Below, one piece after another: positions 18,001-26,951 of a DNA stretch of 64,000 bases. Both the position numbers and the translations under genes were made by a program. Position 1 is the first letter of the stretch. Every line of letters starts with the position of its first letter. The notes below the pieces were generated by a model. The model saw only the letters and a list, made by a program, of their open reading frames with translations. It was not told the DNA's origin and searched no databases. This DNA is from Arthrobacter ipis (GTDB lineage Bacteria; Actinomycetota; Actinomycetes; Actinomycetales; Micrococcaceae). The DNA lies in NCBI RefSeq assembly GCF_014694315.1, contig NZ_JAAOXD010000004.1, positions 1 to 64,000 on the forward strand, written 5' to 3'.

Positions 18001-19053
18001 ATGACAACGATGTCTAATCGTTACCAGCCTGAGACAACAAAGAACCGCCCCACTATGCGGCACGTCGCTGCACTGGCCGGCGTCGGAATCAAGACCGTCT
18101 CGCGGGTGATGAACGATGAGCCCGGGGTGTCCGAGGCAACCCGCCAGCGCGTACTCGGCGCCTCCCAGCAGCTCAATTACCAGCTGGACATGGCAGCGGG
18201 AAGCCTTCGCCGGGCCGGCCGCCAGACTCTTTCCATCGGTCTCCTGCTGCCAAGTGTGTCCAACCCCTTTAGCGGTGAGATTCACCGCGCCCTGGAGGAT
18301 GCCCTGACCGCCCGAGGTATTGCGGTCTTCGCGGCCAGCCTGGACGACGACCCCGAACGAGAGAAGGCATTGGTCGCCGCTTTCCTGGGCAGGCGTGTGG
18401 ATGGACTGGTCCTGACGCCTATCGCCAAGAGCCAGTCCTACGTCATTCCGGAGCATTCACGGGATCTGCCCATGGTCTTCATTGACCGCGAACCCGTCGG
18501 TATCGAGGCGGACGCCGTGGTGACGGACAACGCGGTGGGAGCTGCCAGAGCCGCCGCCCACCTGATCGCGCGGGGTCACACGAAGCTTGCCTATCTGGGC
18601 GACCGCACCGACATCCAGACGGCCCGGGAACGCCGGCGCGGCTTCATCGAAGAACTGGGCAGGGCAGGCATCCCCACGTCCGTGGTCCCTGTGCGCGAAG
18701 GCCTCCACGACGAGGAGTCCGCGCGCAAGGCGGCGGTTGAGCTGCTCAGCTCCGAGGACCCGCCCACGGCCATCTTCTCCAGCCAGAACCTCGTCACATT
18801 CGGAGTGATGCGCGCCCTGAAGGAACTCGGCGTAAGCAGGAAAGTGGCACTCGTGGGGTTCGACGACTTTACCCTCGCGGACATGATGGACCCCGGAATT
18901 ACCGTCATCGCGCAGCACCCCGAGAGGATCGGAAAGCTCGCCGCCGGGCGGCTCTTGGCGCGGATCGACGGCGACTACAGCGCCCCGACAACGTACGTCG
19001 TTCCCACAGAACTCATTGAGCGCGGATCAGGTGAACTCCGCCCGGCGCGCTGA
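18001..19053 (+). CDS. LacI-family regulator of the fructose/fructan locus
   Basis: A 350-residue LacI regulator, divergent from the ABC operon. The HTH is MRHVAALAGVGIKTVSRVMN (about residues 19-38), followed by the hinge and effector domain (IGLLLPSVSNPFSGEIHRAL, IFSSQNLVTFGVMRALKE, LVGFDDFTLADMMDPGITVIAQ). ATG at 18001 has GAAGGA 7 bases upstream; ATG 18010 is an alternative, and further in-frame ATGs lie at 17980-17983. An operator copy (18002-18015) covers the start codon region, which predicts tight autoregulation. The shared palindromes suggest that it also controls the GH32 gene. Confidence 0.92.
   Translation: MTTMSNRYQPETTKNRPTMRHVAALAGVGIKTVSRVMNDEPGVSEATRQRVLGASQQLNYQLDMAAGSLRRAGRQTLSIGLLLPSVSNPFSGEIHRALEDALTARGIAVFAASLDDDPEREKALVAAFLGRRVDGLVLTPIAKSQSYVIPEHSRDLPMVFIDREPVGIEADAVVTDNAVGAARAAAHLIARGHTKLAYLGDRTDIQTARERRRGFIEELGRAGIPTSVVPVREGLHDEESARKAAVELLSSEDPPTAIFSSQNLVTFGVMRALKELGVSRKVALVGFDDFTLADMMDPGITVIAQHPERIGKLAAGRLLARIDGDYSAPTTYVVPTELIERGSGELRPAR
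18002..18015. promoter_or_regulatory. LacI-type operator overlapping the regulator's start
   Basis: TGACAACGATGTCT repeats 13 of 14 bases of the site at 17924, 78 bp away and in the same orientation. It coincides with the translation start of the LacI gene, so bound repressor would block its own transcript. Spacing of 78 bp between centres is compatible with DNA looping. Confidence 0.7.
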
Positions 19054-19119
19054 GCCGGCCGACCTTCGTGGCACCACGATTTCAAACCACCCATACCTAA
19101 CCTTCAAGAGGGGAAAACC

Positions 19120-19413
19120 ATGACGAAAACGCTGTACGCAGAATTCACCGTCAAGCCCGGCAGCGAAAACCGGGTCGCGGAAATGATGCGCGAACTGACC
19201 GAGCACGTCCGCCGGGAGCCGGGCAACCAGCTGTTCCTGCCGTACACCCGGGAAACCAACCCCCGGGAGTACTTCGTCTTCGAGGTGTACGACGGCGATG
19301 CCGCCTTCCAAGAGCACATCAGCGCAGATTACGGCGCCCGGTTCAACGCGGAGCTAGCGGACCACATCGAGGAGGACGGCTCCGTGCTGACCTGGCTCCA
19401 GCCGGTCCAGTAG
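19120..19413 (+). CDS. Antibiotic biosynthesis monooxygenase (ABM) domain protein
   Basis: A single ABM ferredoxin-like domain, 97 residues: KTLYAEFTVKPGSENRVAEMM, a central ELTEHVRREPGNQLFLPY and ENxxEYFVFEVYDGDAAFQEH-like segment (REYFVFEVYDGDAAFQEH). Such proteins act as cofactor-independent quinol or small-molecule monooxygenases, but the substrate is unknown. GAGGGG precedes the ATG. It lies 66 bp after the LacI gene in the same direction and ends in a terminator shared with the convergent GH32 gene. Confidence 0.85.
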   Translation: MTKTLYAEFTVKPGSENRVAEMMRELTEHVRREPGNQLFLPYTRETNPREYFVFEVYDGDAAFQEHISADYGARFNAELADHIEEDGSVLTWLQPVQ

Positions 19414-19435
19414 TTCGCCGGTATCCCGCACGAAG

Positions 19436-19474
19436 AAGGCCGGTGTCCGCAGGTTCTGCAGACACCGGCCTTTC
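19436..19474. terminator. Bidirectional terminator between the ABM and GH32 genes
   Basis: AAGGCCGGTGTC (19436-19447) pairs with GACACCGGCCTT (19461-19472). Short T/A runs flank the stem on both sides, so the hairpin can end both convergent transcripts. Confidence 0.85.
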
Positions 19475-19502
19475 GTACGCTGACCTTCTTCGACGCCGGC
19501 CC

Positions 19503-22181
19503 TTACTTCCTGTTCTTGGCCGGCGCTTGCGCTGCCAGGAACATGGACTGGCTGAGCGGCGTGACAGTCAGCGACTTCAGCCGGGCCGTTCCCCCTTCGG
19601 CGAAGAGCGCCACCTGATTGGCAACCTGCTGTGAAAGGACCCGTTCCGGGAAGACCTGGTCCGTGATGGTCCGCAGGCCGTTCTGCGCAAACACCTCCAC
19701 CGAGGACCTGTCGACGTAGATCCGCAGCGTCACGTTGCCGCTGGCGTCCACGGCCACGGGGGCGGAGTCAACCGAGACGAAGAGCGGGTGGAAGTCCGTC
19801 CTGCCGGAGTTGCTCCGGTCGACGTACACCTCTCCGGTTGCCTTGTCGTATCCGATGACGGTGGACTTGCTGCCGTTCCCCAGTACAGTGATCCCGGCCC
19901 TGGCCGCTGAACCGGGGGCAAAGGTCACGTCGATCCGCTGCACATCGCCCGAAGCCGCAGGCGGCAGCACGTGGGTGCCGGCCGGAATGTTCCGCGCCCG
20001 CTTTTCGGCGTAGCTTTCCTTCCCGGCGAGGCCATCCACCTGCTGGACTGCCTTTTGCGTCAGGCGCGGACCGCTGGCCGTCTGCGTCAGGGCCACTTCG
20101 CGCGGCAGGGACATGGCGCTGCGCCATGGCGAGGTTGGAATGTTGTTGGCGTAGTCCCAGTTGTTCATCCAGCCGAGCATGGTCCGCTTGCTCTGCGGCA
20201 TGTTGTTGAAGGACACGGACGCGTAGTAGTCCCGGCCGTAGTCCAGCCAGTCGTAGGTCTGCACCCGCGGCGTGGCCGGCCGTGGCGAGGCAACAAACTC
20301 GTCTGCCAGGATGTGGCCCCAGCCGAAGCGGTTGTTGTCCACCACCCGGATGCTGGCCTGCCGCCCCCTAAACTCAGAAACGTTCCACGACGCCCAGTCC
20401 AAAACCTCGCTGTTGGCCCCGGTGGCCGTCCGGACCACCTTTCCGTCCACCACGAGGTTGACGGTGGTCTCGTCGGAACGGGGCACGGCGGCCTGGTCCG
20501 TCAGCATGACATGGTCCAGGGTCAGGTGTCCCCAGCCGCCGGTGGCCTGGTCCACGATCCGGAGCTGTGCCTGCTGCCCTGCGAATTCGGACACGTCCCA
20601 GCCCTTCCAGTTCAGGGCGCCCGCGTCATCGCCGGCGAGGCTGCGCACCACGTTCCCGTTCACCAAAAGCTGGACTTCCAGCGTCTGCCCTGAGCCCGCC
20701 GCGCGATGTCCGCCGCCCACCAGCATGCTCATGAAGTCCCGGTTCACCGTGAACGACGGCGACGTCAGGGTTCCCTGCCTGTCGTCGCCGGGCGCTCCTC
20801 CCGTGTCGAATGTGTTGATCCGCTTGGCGCCGATGTAGAAGTCCCCGCCGGAGGTAGACGGCTGGAACGCCGGTGCCAGATCCCCGGTTCCCGTCCACCC
20901 GGCGTCGGCCAGCGTGGAGGCGTCCGGTACCTCAAAGCCGCTGAACAGCAGGTCCCCGGGCGGCGGGGTGTTGTCCAGCTTGTCCGAGACACGCGGATGC
21001 TGTCCGCCGCCCACGAGGAAGTTGAGGTAATCGCTGGCCACGGTGAACTGCGGCGAGTTCATTGAGCCCACCGGCCAGTCGCCGTCGTTGAATGAATTGA
21101 TCAGACCGGCGCCGGCAAAGCCGGCGACGCCGTTCTGCCCGGGGAGGGTGCCGGCCGCGGGTGCCCCGGCGAAGGGCCCGTCCTTGGGGTTGCCGGGCTC
21201 GTTGCTCACTGTCCAGCCGTTGTACGTGCCGTCGTTAAAACCCGCCAGGGGAGTGCCCGCGGGCAGTGCGTCGCTGGCCTTCGTGGTTTCCGACGTGAAG
21301 GTGGTGCCGTCAAAGTTGCCCACGAAGTACTGCCCGGCGGAGCCTCCCGCCACGCCTCCCGGGTTGATGTTGACCACCATCACCCATTTGACGTTCGCAG
21401 GGTCGCCGTCGACAGCCAGCGGGAACAGGTCGGGGCATTCCCAGAGCCCGCCCGTGGCATTCGCCGGGCCGAATTCGCTGAGCTGCGTCCAGTCCTTGAG
21501 GTTGCCGGACTTGTACAGCACCACCTTGTGCTCGGTGGCCTCAACAGCGGCCATCACCCAGTAGCCACCTCCGCCGGGGGAGTCGTACCAGAACACCTTC
21601 GGGTCGCGGAAGTTCGCCGAGTTGCGGTTGAGCACCGGGTTGCCGCTGTACTTGGTCCAGGTCTTCCCCTCGTCCAGGCTGTACGCGAGGGATTGGGCCT
21701 GCAGCCCCTTATAGGGCGAGGCGTCCTTGTAGGCGCTGGTGAAGATGGCCACCAGCGGAGGGTTCTCTGCCGTGCCGAGTCCGGAACTGTTGTTTTTGTC
21801 TACCACGACGCTGCCGGAGAAGATGTCCTGCTGGTCGTCTGTGGCGATGGCCAGCGGCTGCTCCTTCCAGTGCACCAGGTCTGTTGACGTGGCATGGCCC
21901 CAGGACATGTTGCCCCACTGGTTGCCGGACGGATTGTGCTGGTAGTAGAGGTGGTAGACGCCCTTGTAGAACACCATTCCGTTGGGATCGTTCATCCAGT
22001 TCTGCTGTGGCGTGTAGTGGTAGGCCGGCCGGAACTGCTCGTCGCCGGAGGTACCGGCCGCCGTCGCTGTTCCGGTTCCGGCCAGTACCGAGGCCAGGCT
22101 GAGACCTGCCACGGTCAGCGCGGTACATAGCTGTAGTCTGCCGAATTTTCTCTGGTGCATAGTGCTGGTATCGCCCTTCAT
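19503..22181 (-). CDS. Secreted GH32 beta-fructosidase / levanase
   Basis: Extracellular fructan hydrolase, 892 residues. A signal peptide covers roughly residues 1-41 (LCTALTVAGLSLASVLAGTG then ATA-A). GH32 catalytic motifs are WMNDPNG (nucleophile Asp, about 65), FRDPK (about 193) and ECPDLF (acid/base Glu, about 248). Between about residues 300 and 640 the beta-propeller is interrupted by an insert with repeats (YLNFLVGGG / FMSMLVGGG; GWDVSEFAGQQAQLRIVD / SWNVSEFRGRQASIRVVD), after which DYYASVSFNNMP resumes the GH32 fold and the C-terminal beta-sandwich. ATG 22181 has AGAAGG 8 bases upstream. A perfect LacI operator lies 41-52 bp upstream. The product would feed fructose to the neighbouring transporter. 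Confidence 0.92.
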   Translation of the reverse strand: MKGDTSTMHQRKFGRLQLCTALTVAGLSLASVLAGTGTATAAGTSGDEQFRPAYHYTPQQNWMNDPNGMVFYKGVYHLYYQHNPSGNQWGNMSWGHATSTDLVHWKEQPLAIATDDQQDIFSGSVVVDKNNSSGLGTAENPPLVAIFTSAYKDASPYKGLQAQSLAYSLDEGKTWTKYSGNPVLNRNSANFRDPKVFWYDSPGGGGYWVMAAVEATEHKVVLYKSGNLKDWTQLSEFGPANATGGLWECPDLFPLAVDGDPANVKWVMVVNINPGGVAGGSAGQYFVGNFDGTTFTSETTKASDALPAGTPLAGFNDGTYNGWTVSNEPGNPKDGPFAGAPAAGTLPGQNGVAGFAGAGLINSFNDGDWPVGSMNSPQFTVASDYLNFLVGGGQHPRVSDKLDNTPPPGDLLFSGFEVPDASTLADAGWTGTGDLAPAFQPSTSGGDFYIGAKRINTFDTGGAPGDDRQGTLTSPSFTVNRDFMSMLVGGGHRAAGSGQTLEVQLLVNGNVVRSLAGDDAGALNWKGWDVSEFAGQQAQLRIVDQATGGWGHLTLDHVMLTDQAAVPRSDETTVNLVVDGKVVRTATGANSEVLDWASWNVSEFRGRQASIRVVDNNRFGWGHILADEFVASPRPATPRVQTYDWLDYGRDYYASVSFNNMPQSKRTMLGWMNNWDYANNIPTSPWRSAMSLPREVALTQTASGPRLTQKAVQQVDGLAGKESYAEKRARNIPAGTHVLPPAASGDVQRIDVTFAPGSAARAGITVLGNGSKSTVIGYDKATGEVYVDRSNSGRTDFHPLFVSVDSAPVAVDASGNVTLRIYVDRSSVEVFAQNGLRTITDQVFPERVLSQQVANQVALFAEGGTARLKSLTVTPLSQSMFLAAQAPAKNRK

Positions 22182-22221
22182 CGCGCGTGCCTTCTGCCGT
22201 CCCCCTAATTGATGGCAGGTA

Positions 22222-22233
22222 GACAACGTTGTC
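22222..22233. promoter_or_regulatory. Perfect LacI-type operator before the GH32 gene
   Basis: GACAACGTTGTC is a perfect 12-bp palindrome 41 bp before the GH32 start and matches the two sites near 17924 and 18002. The rest of the 331-bp gap 22182-22512 shows no gene, repeat or terminator that I can support. Confidence 0.82.
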
Positions 22234-22512
22234 AGTGACTGGAACGCTAGGGGATGTCCGCAAGACAAGTCAACGGGTTCGACGGCGGCGAATAGGCGTG
22301 GTGCGTTAAGCCCTCACAACCTTTGTGCGTTGGAATCACGGCGCCGCTGTCGGCCCAATTGGGGCGCGCTGGCCAGGCGTGGTTGGCGATAACTCACCAC
22401 GGCGGGCGATCTAGACACCGTTGTCGGTGCCTACCGAGGGGTGGGCGTGGCGGGCCCCGAGGGCAGCCTTCGGCCGCCGGAGTTCCCGGGGCACCGTTGC
22501 TAGGGTGGGATC

Positions 22513-22851
22513 ATGAAACGCAGCCTCCTCGCCCTGTCCATGCTTCCTGTTGTTGTCCTGCTGGCTGGCTGCGCCCAGGCCGAGGAGGCAGCCCAGAACG
22601 CGGCAAGCTCGGCGGTCTCCCAGGTTGCCAATGCCGCGGCCGGGCAGGTAAAGGGACAGATCTGCAACTTGGTTGAAGACGGCCTGGTCAGCGCCTCGGA
22701 CAAGGCGGCACTCGCGGGCCTTGTGGCCGGCGCCGAGACCGCTGGAGTCCCCGCCGAAATCACCGGACCCCTCAAGGCGATCGCCCAGGCCGGCGACCAG
22801 GTTCCGAGCGATTCTGTCCGTGAACTTCAGAAGGCCTGCACTGCCGCCTGA
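22513..22851 (+). CDS. Small secreted lipoprotein of unknown function
   Basis: A 112-residue protein with a clear lipoprotein signal peptide (MKRSLLALSMLPVVVLLAGC, lipobox LAGC at 17-20). The mature part is Ala-rich and helical with two Cys (QICNLVEDG, LQKACTAA) that could form a disulfide. No family is recognised. It stands alone between the GH32 and malQ genes and appears to be membrane-anchored outside the cell. Confidence 0.75.
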   Translation: MKRSLLALSMLPVVVLLAGCAQAEEAAQNAASSAVSQVANAAAGQVKGQICNLVEDGLVSASDKAALAGLVAGAETAGVPAEITGPLKAIAQAGDQVPSDSVRELQKACTAA

Positions 22852-23043
22852 GACCTGGCCGCGGTGGGAGGCTCGGCCGGGCCTGATCACGAGTAAGCCC
22901 ACGACACCCACCAGGCTCTCTGTCCGGGACAGCCACCGTAGCCTGCAATAATCGGAACCAGCAGTTGCGGGGGTGCTGAAACGGCCGGCCGCAACGGGCA
23001 GCAGCGTTAGTTTCGGGCCGATTACAGCAGACGAGGCGGATAT

Positions 23044-25290
23044 ATGAAGGCTCCCAGCCAGCAGCACGCGACTTCCCCTGAAACACCTTCCCCGGAAACC
23101 ACTGACACTGAGCGCTCGCCCTCGGAAGCGCCTGCGGGCAACGGAATGCCGGTGACCAACACCGCCGTCAATCCCGAGCTGCTGCGGTGGCTGGCGGAGG
23201 CGTACGGCGTTGGCACGTCCTACCAGGGGTGGGACGGGGAGCCGCATGACGTAGCGGCCGGCACCCTGATCCGCGTCCTTGCGGCGCTGGGAGTCGACGC
23301 CCGCACGGACCAGCTTATCGAGCACGAGCTGGCCGAGGCGGAACTGGCGCCATGGCGCCGGATGCTGCCGCCCGCCGTCGTAATTCAGGAAGGCACGCCG
23401 GGGCAGGTGAGCGTCCATGTTCCGCACGGTTCGCCGGTCAGGATGTGGGCCGTCACCGAGGACGGGCGCGAGCTGGAGGCTGTCCAGGAGGACGTCTGGG
23501 TGGAGCCCCGCGAGGTGGACGGCACTCTGACCGGCCGGGCCACCTTTGCCGTGCCCCAGAACACCGGCCTGGGGTGGCACACCCTGCGTGCCGAGGCGGC
23601 CGGAGTGGTTGCGGAGGCCACGCTGGTGGTGACTCCCGCCCGGCTGTCCACGGCGGCCGACCTGGAGCAGCGCCGGGGCTGGGGGCTGGCGACGCAGCTT
23701 TACTCCGTCCGTTCCAAGCGGTCCTGGGGTGTGGGCGATTTTGCCGATCTCGCCGAGCTCGCAGCTGTGGCCGGAGCGCGCGGGGCCGACTACGTGCTGG
23801 TCAATCCGCTGCATGCGGCCGATCCCGTGCCGCCCCTGGAACCGTCCCCGTATTCACCGTCCACCCGCCGGTTCTTCAACCCGCTGTACCTGCGGATCGA
23901 GGCCATTCCGGAACTGCCCTACCTGAAGCCGAAGAAGCAGTCCCTGGTCCACAGCCTCATGAAGCAGGCGCGGAAGCTGAACAAGGACGCCATCCGGCTT
24001 GACCGGGACAAGGCTTACTCCGCCAAGCTGGCCGCGCTGGAGCTGATCTTTGGTGTACGCCGTTCGCCGTCCCGGCGGCTCGCGTTTGAGGACTACTGCC
24101 GCCGGGCCGGCGCGGGCCTGGATGACTTTGCCCTTTGGTGCGCGCTCCGCGAGGATCTCGACGCCGATGACCCTTTTTGGACCGACCCAGCGGCTGCGCT
24201 CGGCTCGCCTTTGGCGGAGAAGCTCAGGGGCGAGCTGGCCGAACGGATTGAGTTCCACTGCTGGCTGCAGTGGCTCTGCGACGAGCAGCTCGAATCCGCG
24301 CAGCAGGCCGCGCGCAACGCCGGCATGCGCCTCGGCGTGGTGAACGACCTTGCAGTCGGCGTGGACCTCCGGAGCTCCGATGCCTGGACGCTGCAGGGCG
24401 TCCTCGCTCCCGGCGTCAGCGTCGGCGCGCCGCCGGACATGTACAACCAGCTGGGGCAGGACTGGCACCAGCCGCCATGGCACCCCACCCGTCTTGCCGA
24501 GGCAGGCTACAAGCCGTTCCGGGAGATGCTCGCAACGGTGCTGCGGCATTCGGGCGGAATCCGGGTGGACCACATCCTCGGCTTCTTCAGGCTCTGGTGG
24601 GTGCCGGAAGGGAACTCGCCGGTGGACGGCGCCTACGTCCGGTTCGACCACGACGCCATGATCGGCATCCTCGCCCTGGAGGCTCACCGTGCCGGCGCCG
24701 TGGTGATCGGCGAGGACCTGGGCACCTTCGAGCCGTGGGTCCGGGATTACCTCGCAGCGCGGGGCATCCTGGGCACCTCGATCCTGTGGTTCGAGAACGA
24801 CGGCGACGCCCCGCTGCCGCCCGAACGGTACCGGCTGCAGGCCCTCTCCAGCGTGAACACGCACGACCTGCCGCCTACCGCCGGCTACCTCGCCGGCGAC
24901 CACGTGACGCTCCGCAACGCGCTGGGCCTGCTGGAGCGTTCTGCGGAGGAGGAGCGCCTGGAGCACAATGCCAAGCTGGAAAAAATGATGGACCTGCTCC
25001 GGCAGCGCGGCCTCCTTTCGACCAGCGACGCCGGCTCGGAACAGGAACGCATCGAGGCGCTGCACCGACTGCTCGCGCAGACCCCGTCCGTACTTCTCGG
25101 GGTGGCCCTCGTGGACGCGGTCGGCGAACGGAGGGTTCAGAACCAGCCCGGAACCACGTCGGCCCAGTACCCCAACTGGCAGGTGCCCCTAGCCAACTCC
25201 GACGGCGATTCAGTGCTGATCGACAGCCTTGAGGACGACGACAGGTTCAACTCTTTGCTCACTGCGGTCGAGGAGGCCATGCGGGCCTGA
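23044..25290 (+). CDS. malQ: 4-alpha-glucanotransferase (amylomaltase)
   Basis: GH77 enzyme that transfers maltodextrin chains, 748 residues, typical of the long actinobacterial type with an N-terminal extension (about residues 40-200). The GH77 core shows GWGLATQLYSVRSKRSWGVGDF, the nucleophile region GGIRVDHILGFFRLWWVP, acid/base VIGEDLGTFEP, and NTHDLPPTAGYLAGD with the third Asp. GAGGCGGA precedes the ATG. The nearby broken alpha-amylase would have supplied maltodextrins, so the two may have worked together. Confidence 0.95.
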   Translation: MKAPSQQHATSPETPSPETTDTERSPSEAPAGNGMPVTNTAVNPELLRWLAEAYGVGTSYQGWDGEPHDVAAGTLIRVLAALGVDARTDQLIEHELAEAELAPWRRMLPPAVVIQEGTPGQVSVHVPHGSPVRMWAVTEDGRELEAVQEDVWVEPREVDGTLTGRATFAVPQNTGLGWHTLRAEAAGVVAEATLVVTPARLSTAADLEQRRGWGLATQLYSVRSKRSWGVGDFADLAELAAVAGARGADYVLVNPLHAADPVPPLEPSPYSPSTRRFFNPLYLRIEAIPELPYLKPKKQSLVHSLMKQARKLNKDAIRLDRDKAYSAKLAALELIFGVRRSPSRRLAFEDYCRRAGAGLDDFALWCALREDLDADDPFWTDPAAALGSPLAEKLRGELAERIEFHCWLQWLCDEQLESAQQAARNAGMRLGVVNDLAVGVDLRSSDAWTLQGVLAPGVSVGAPPDMYNQLGQDWHQPPWHPTRLAEAGYKPFREMLATVLRHSGGIRVDHILGFFRLWWVPEGNSPVDGAYVRFDHDAMIGILALEAHRAGAVVIGEDLGTFEPWVRDYLAARGILGTSILWFENDGDAPLPPERYRLQALSSVNTHDLPPTAGYLAGDHVTLRNALGLLERSAEEERLEHNAKLEKMMDLLRQRGLLSTSDAGSEQERIEALHRLLAQTPSVLLGVALVDAVGERRVQNQPGTTSAQYPNWQVPLANSDGDSVLIDSLEDDDRFNSLLTAVEEAMRA

Positions 25291-25360
25291 GCCCAGGCGG
25301 CCGCTGCCCGGATGGCAGTGACGCGGGGCTACTGCATGGCTGGCAGTAGCCCCGTGCGGC

Positions 25361-26914
25361 CTAGCCGGCCGTGATGACGTGCGTGGTGTGGCTGTAACGG
25401 AAGGTGACCGGCCCGCCGTCGTGATTCAGCACGATATTGGAACCGTCCGGCGCGCCGTCCTGGCCGTAGTTTTCGTCCCAGGAGCCGTTAATAGCGGCCT
25501 TGAATTCGTACTGCCCGGCCGGAAGGTCTGCCGTGAGTTTCCACTGGCGGTCCGCCGGATCAAAGGCCATGAACGCCGCCTGACACCCGGGCTGCCAGTC
25601 ATCCGGGCACCCCATCTCACTGTTCAGGCTTCCCGCCACAGTGACCGATTCGGGCTGTGGTGCGGCGCCCACGACCACCGTCCGGACATTGCTTACCACG
25701 TTCGATCCGTCCAGCCTCGCCCGGTACTTCACATCGGTACCGTCGGCGAGGCCCAGGGCGGCCAGGTCGTCCATAACCGTGTACGCCGGCGACGAATCAT
25801 CGCCGGAGCCGATGGCTGTCCACCCCCCGCCCGCGGCGCTGCGCTCAAACCGCACCACGTGGCTGGCCTTCTCCGGGTCCGCCGTGGCAACCACTTCCAC
25901 GTTCCCCTGGACGGTGCTGCCCTCGGCCGGTTGCTGGATGGTCAGCACCGGGTCCGGTACCACGGCGGATCGGGAAGCGCTGACAGACGTGCGGCCGGCA
26001 TTATCCAGGACGACGGCCCGGTACTCCACAGCAGTGCCGGGATCCAGCACCGACACGTCGTGCAAGACCCGGTAGGGTGCGGTGTCATCGGTGCCCACGC
26101 GCCCCCACTTGCCGCCCGGCGTCCGCGCCTCAAAGGTGACCTCGTAGAACGAATTGCCGTCGACGTCGGCCGTCACCTGGATGCGGCCGTTATCCCCGGC
26201 GGCCGCGGCGGTAGCCGCAGCCGAAAGGGGGGCCTGCAGCGCGACGGTGGGCGCTGTCTTCTCGCGGGGAATCCGGCCGGAGGACTGGTAGACGACGGCG
26301 GACAATGGCGGCACGGTGACCGTCAGCTTGCCGTCGGCTGAGGTCCTGGTGTTTTCGGCGGCGTCGCCATAGATGAGGCTGTAATTGCGTTTGGAAATGT
26401 AGGTGGGAACAGCCGCGGTCTGCGGTTCCTCGCTGTTGTTTAGTGCCACCACGTACTCGCGCTGGTCCTTGGCATCGATGCGCGAAAACGCGTAGATGCC
26501 GGTCCCGTCCGAAGCGTACCGGTGCTGGTGGGCGCCGTCGCGCAGGGCGGGGTGCTCCTTGGTCAGCTGAGCGAGTTCGCGGATCTTGGCATAGAGGGGA
26601 TGCCCGGTGTTGAAGTTGTCGGTGGCGTGGGTGGCGTCCGTGCCGAGCAGGTCGTCGTCGAGATAGTCGGGCACCTTGCTGGCGAACAGGGTCTGGCGGG
26701 CGTCCTGGTCCCCGCCGGGCCCAGTGAAGCCCTGCTCGTCGCCGTAGTAGACCACTGGGTTTCCGCGGGACAAGTACATCAGCTCGTGGGCGAGTTCGTC
26801 TCGTGCCACGCGTTCGGCGTCGTCCGCGTCCGGATTGTCGGTGCTGATGAAGCTGCCGATCCGGCCCATGTCGTGGTTCCCCAGGAACGTGGGCAGTTGG
26901 TACACGTTGGAATC
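25361..26914 (-). pseudogene. Alpha-amylase 3' fragment (gene split by the integrated element)
   Basis: The C-terminal half of a secreted GH13 alpha-amylase. It begins at the codon GAT shared with the 5' fragment (SNVYQLPTFLGNHDMGRIGSF, containing the catalytic-site NHD motif) and continues through the barrel end, a beta-sandwich domain, three Ig/Fn3-like repeats (each with an ...RAVVLDNAG- or ...YRARLDG-type end) and a C-terminal X25/CBM-like starch-binding module (AGSLNSEMGCPDDWQPGC). It has no start of its own apart from an accidental ATG supplied by the element. With 37351-38658 it forms one 953-residue frame once the element is removed. Confidence 0.93.
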
Positions 26915-26926
26915 GGACAATGTTTC
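26898..26926 (+). mobile_element. attL of the serine-integrase element
   Basis: Host arm TGGTACACGTTGGAA, crossover TC at 26913-26914, element arm GGACAATGTTTC. The host arm is the inverted partner of the host arm in attR (CGTGTACCA), and the element arm is the imperfect inverted partner of attR's element arm (9 of 12). Both are centred on the same TC. Confidence 0.85.
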
Positions 26927-26951
26927 TAAAGCACACGCTAATATTCAAGGC

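Noticed and set aside
22411..23814. 467-codon open frame on the minus strand across the lipoprotein and malQ
   Set aside because: It spans two genes and the gap between them, is low-complexity and has no motif.
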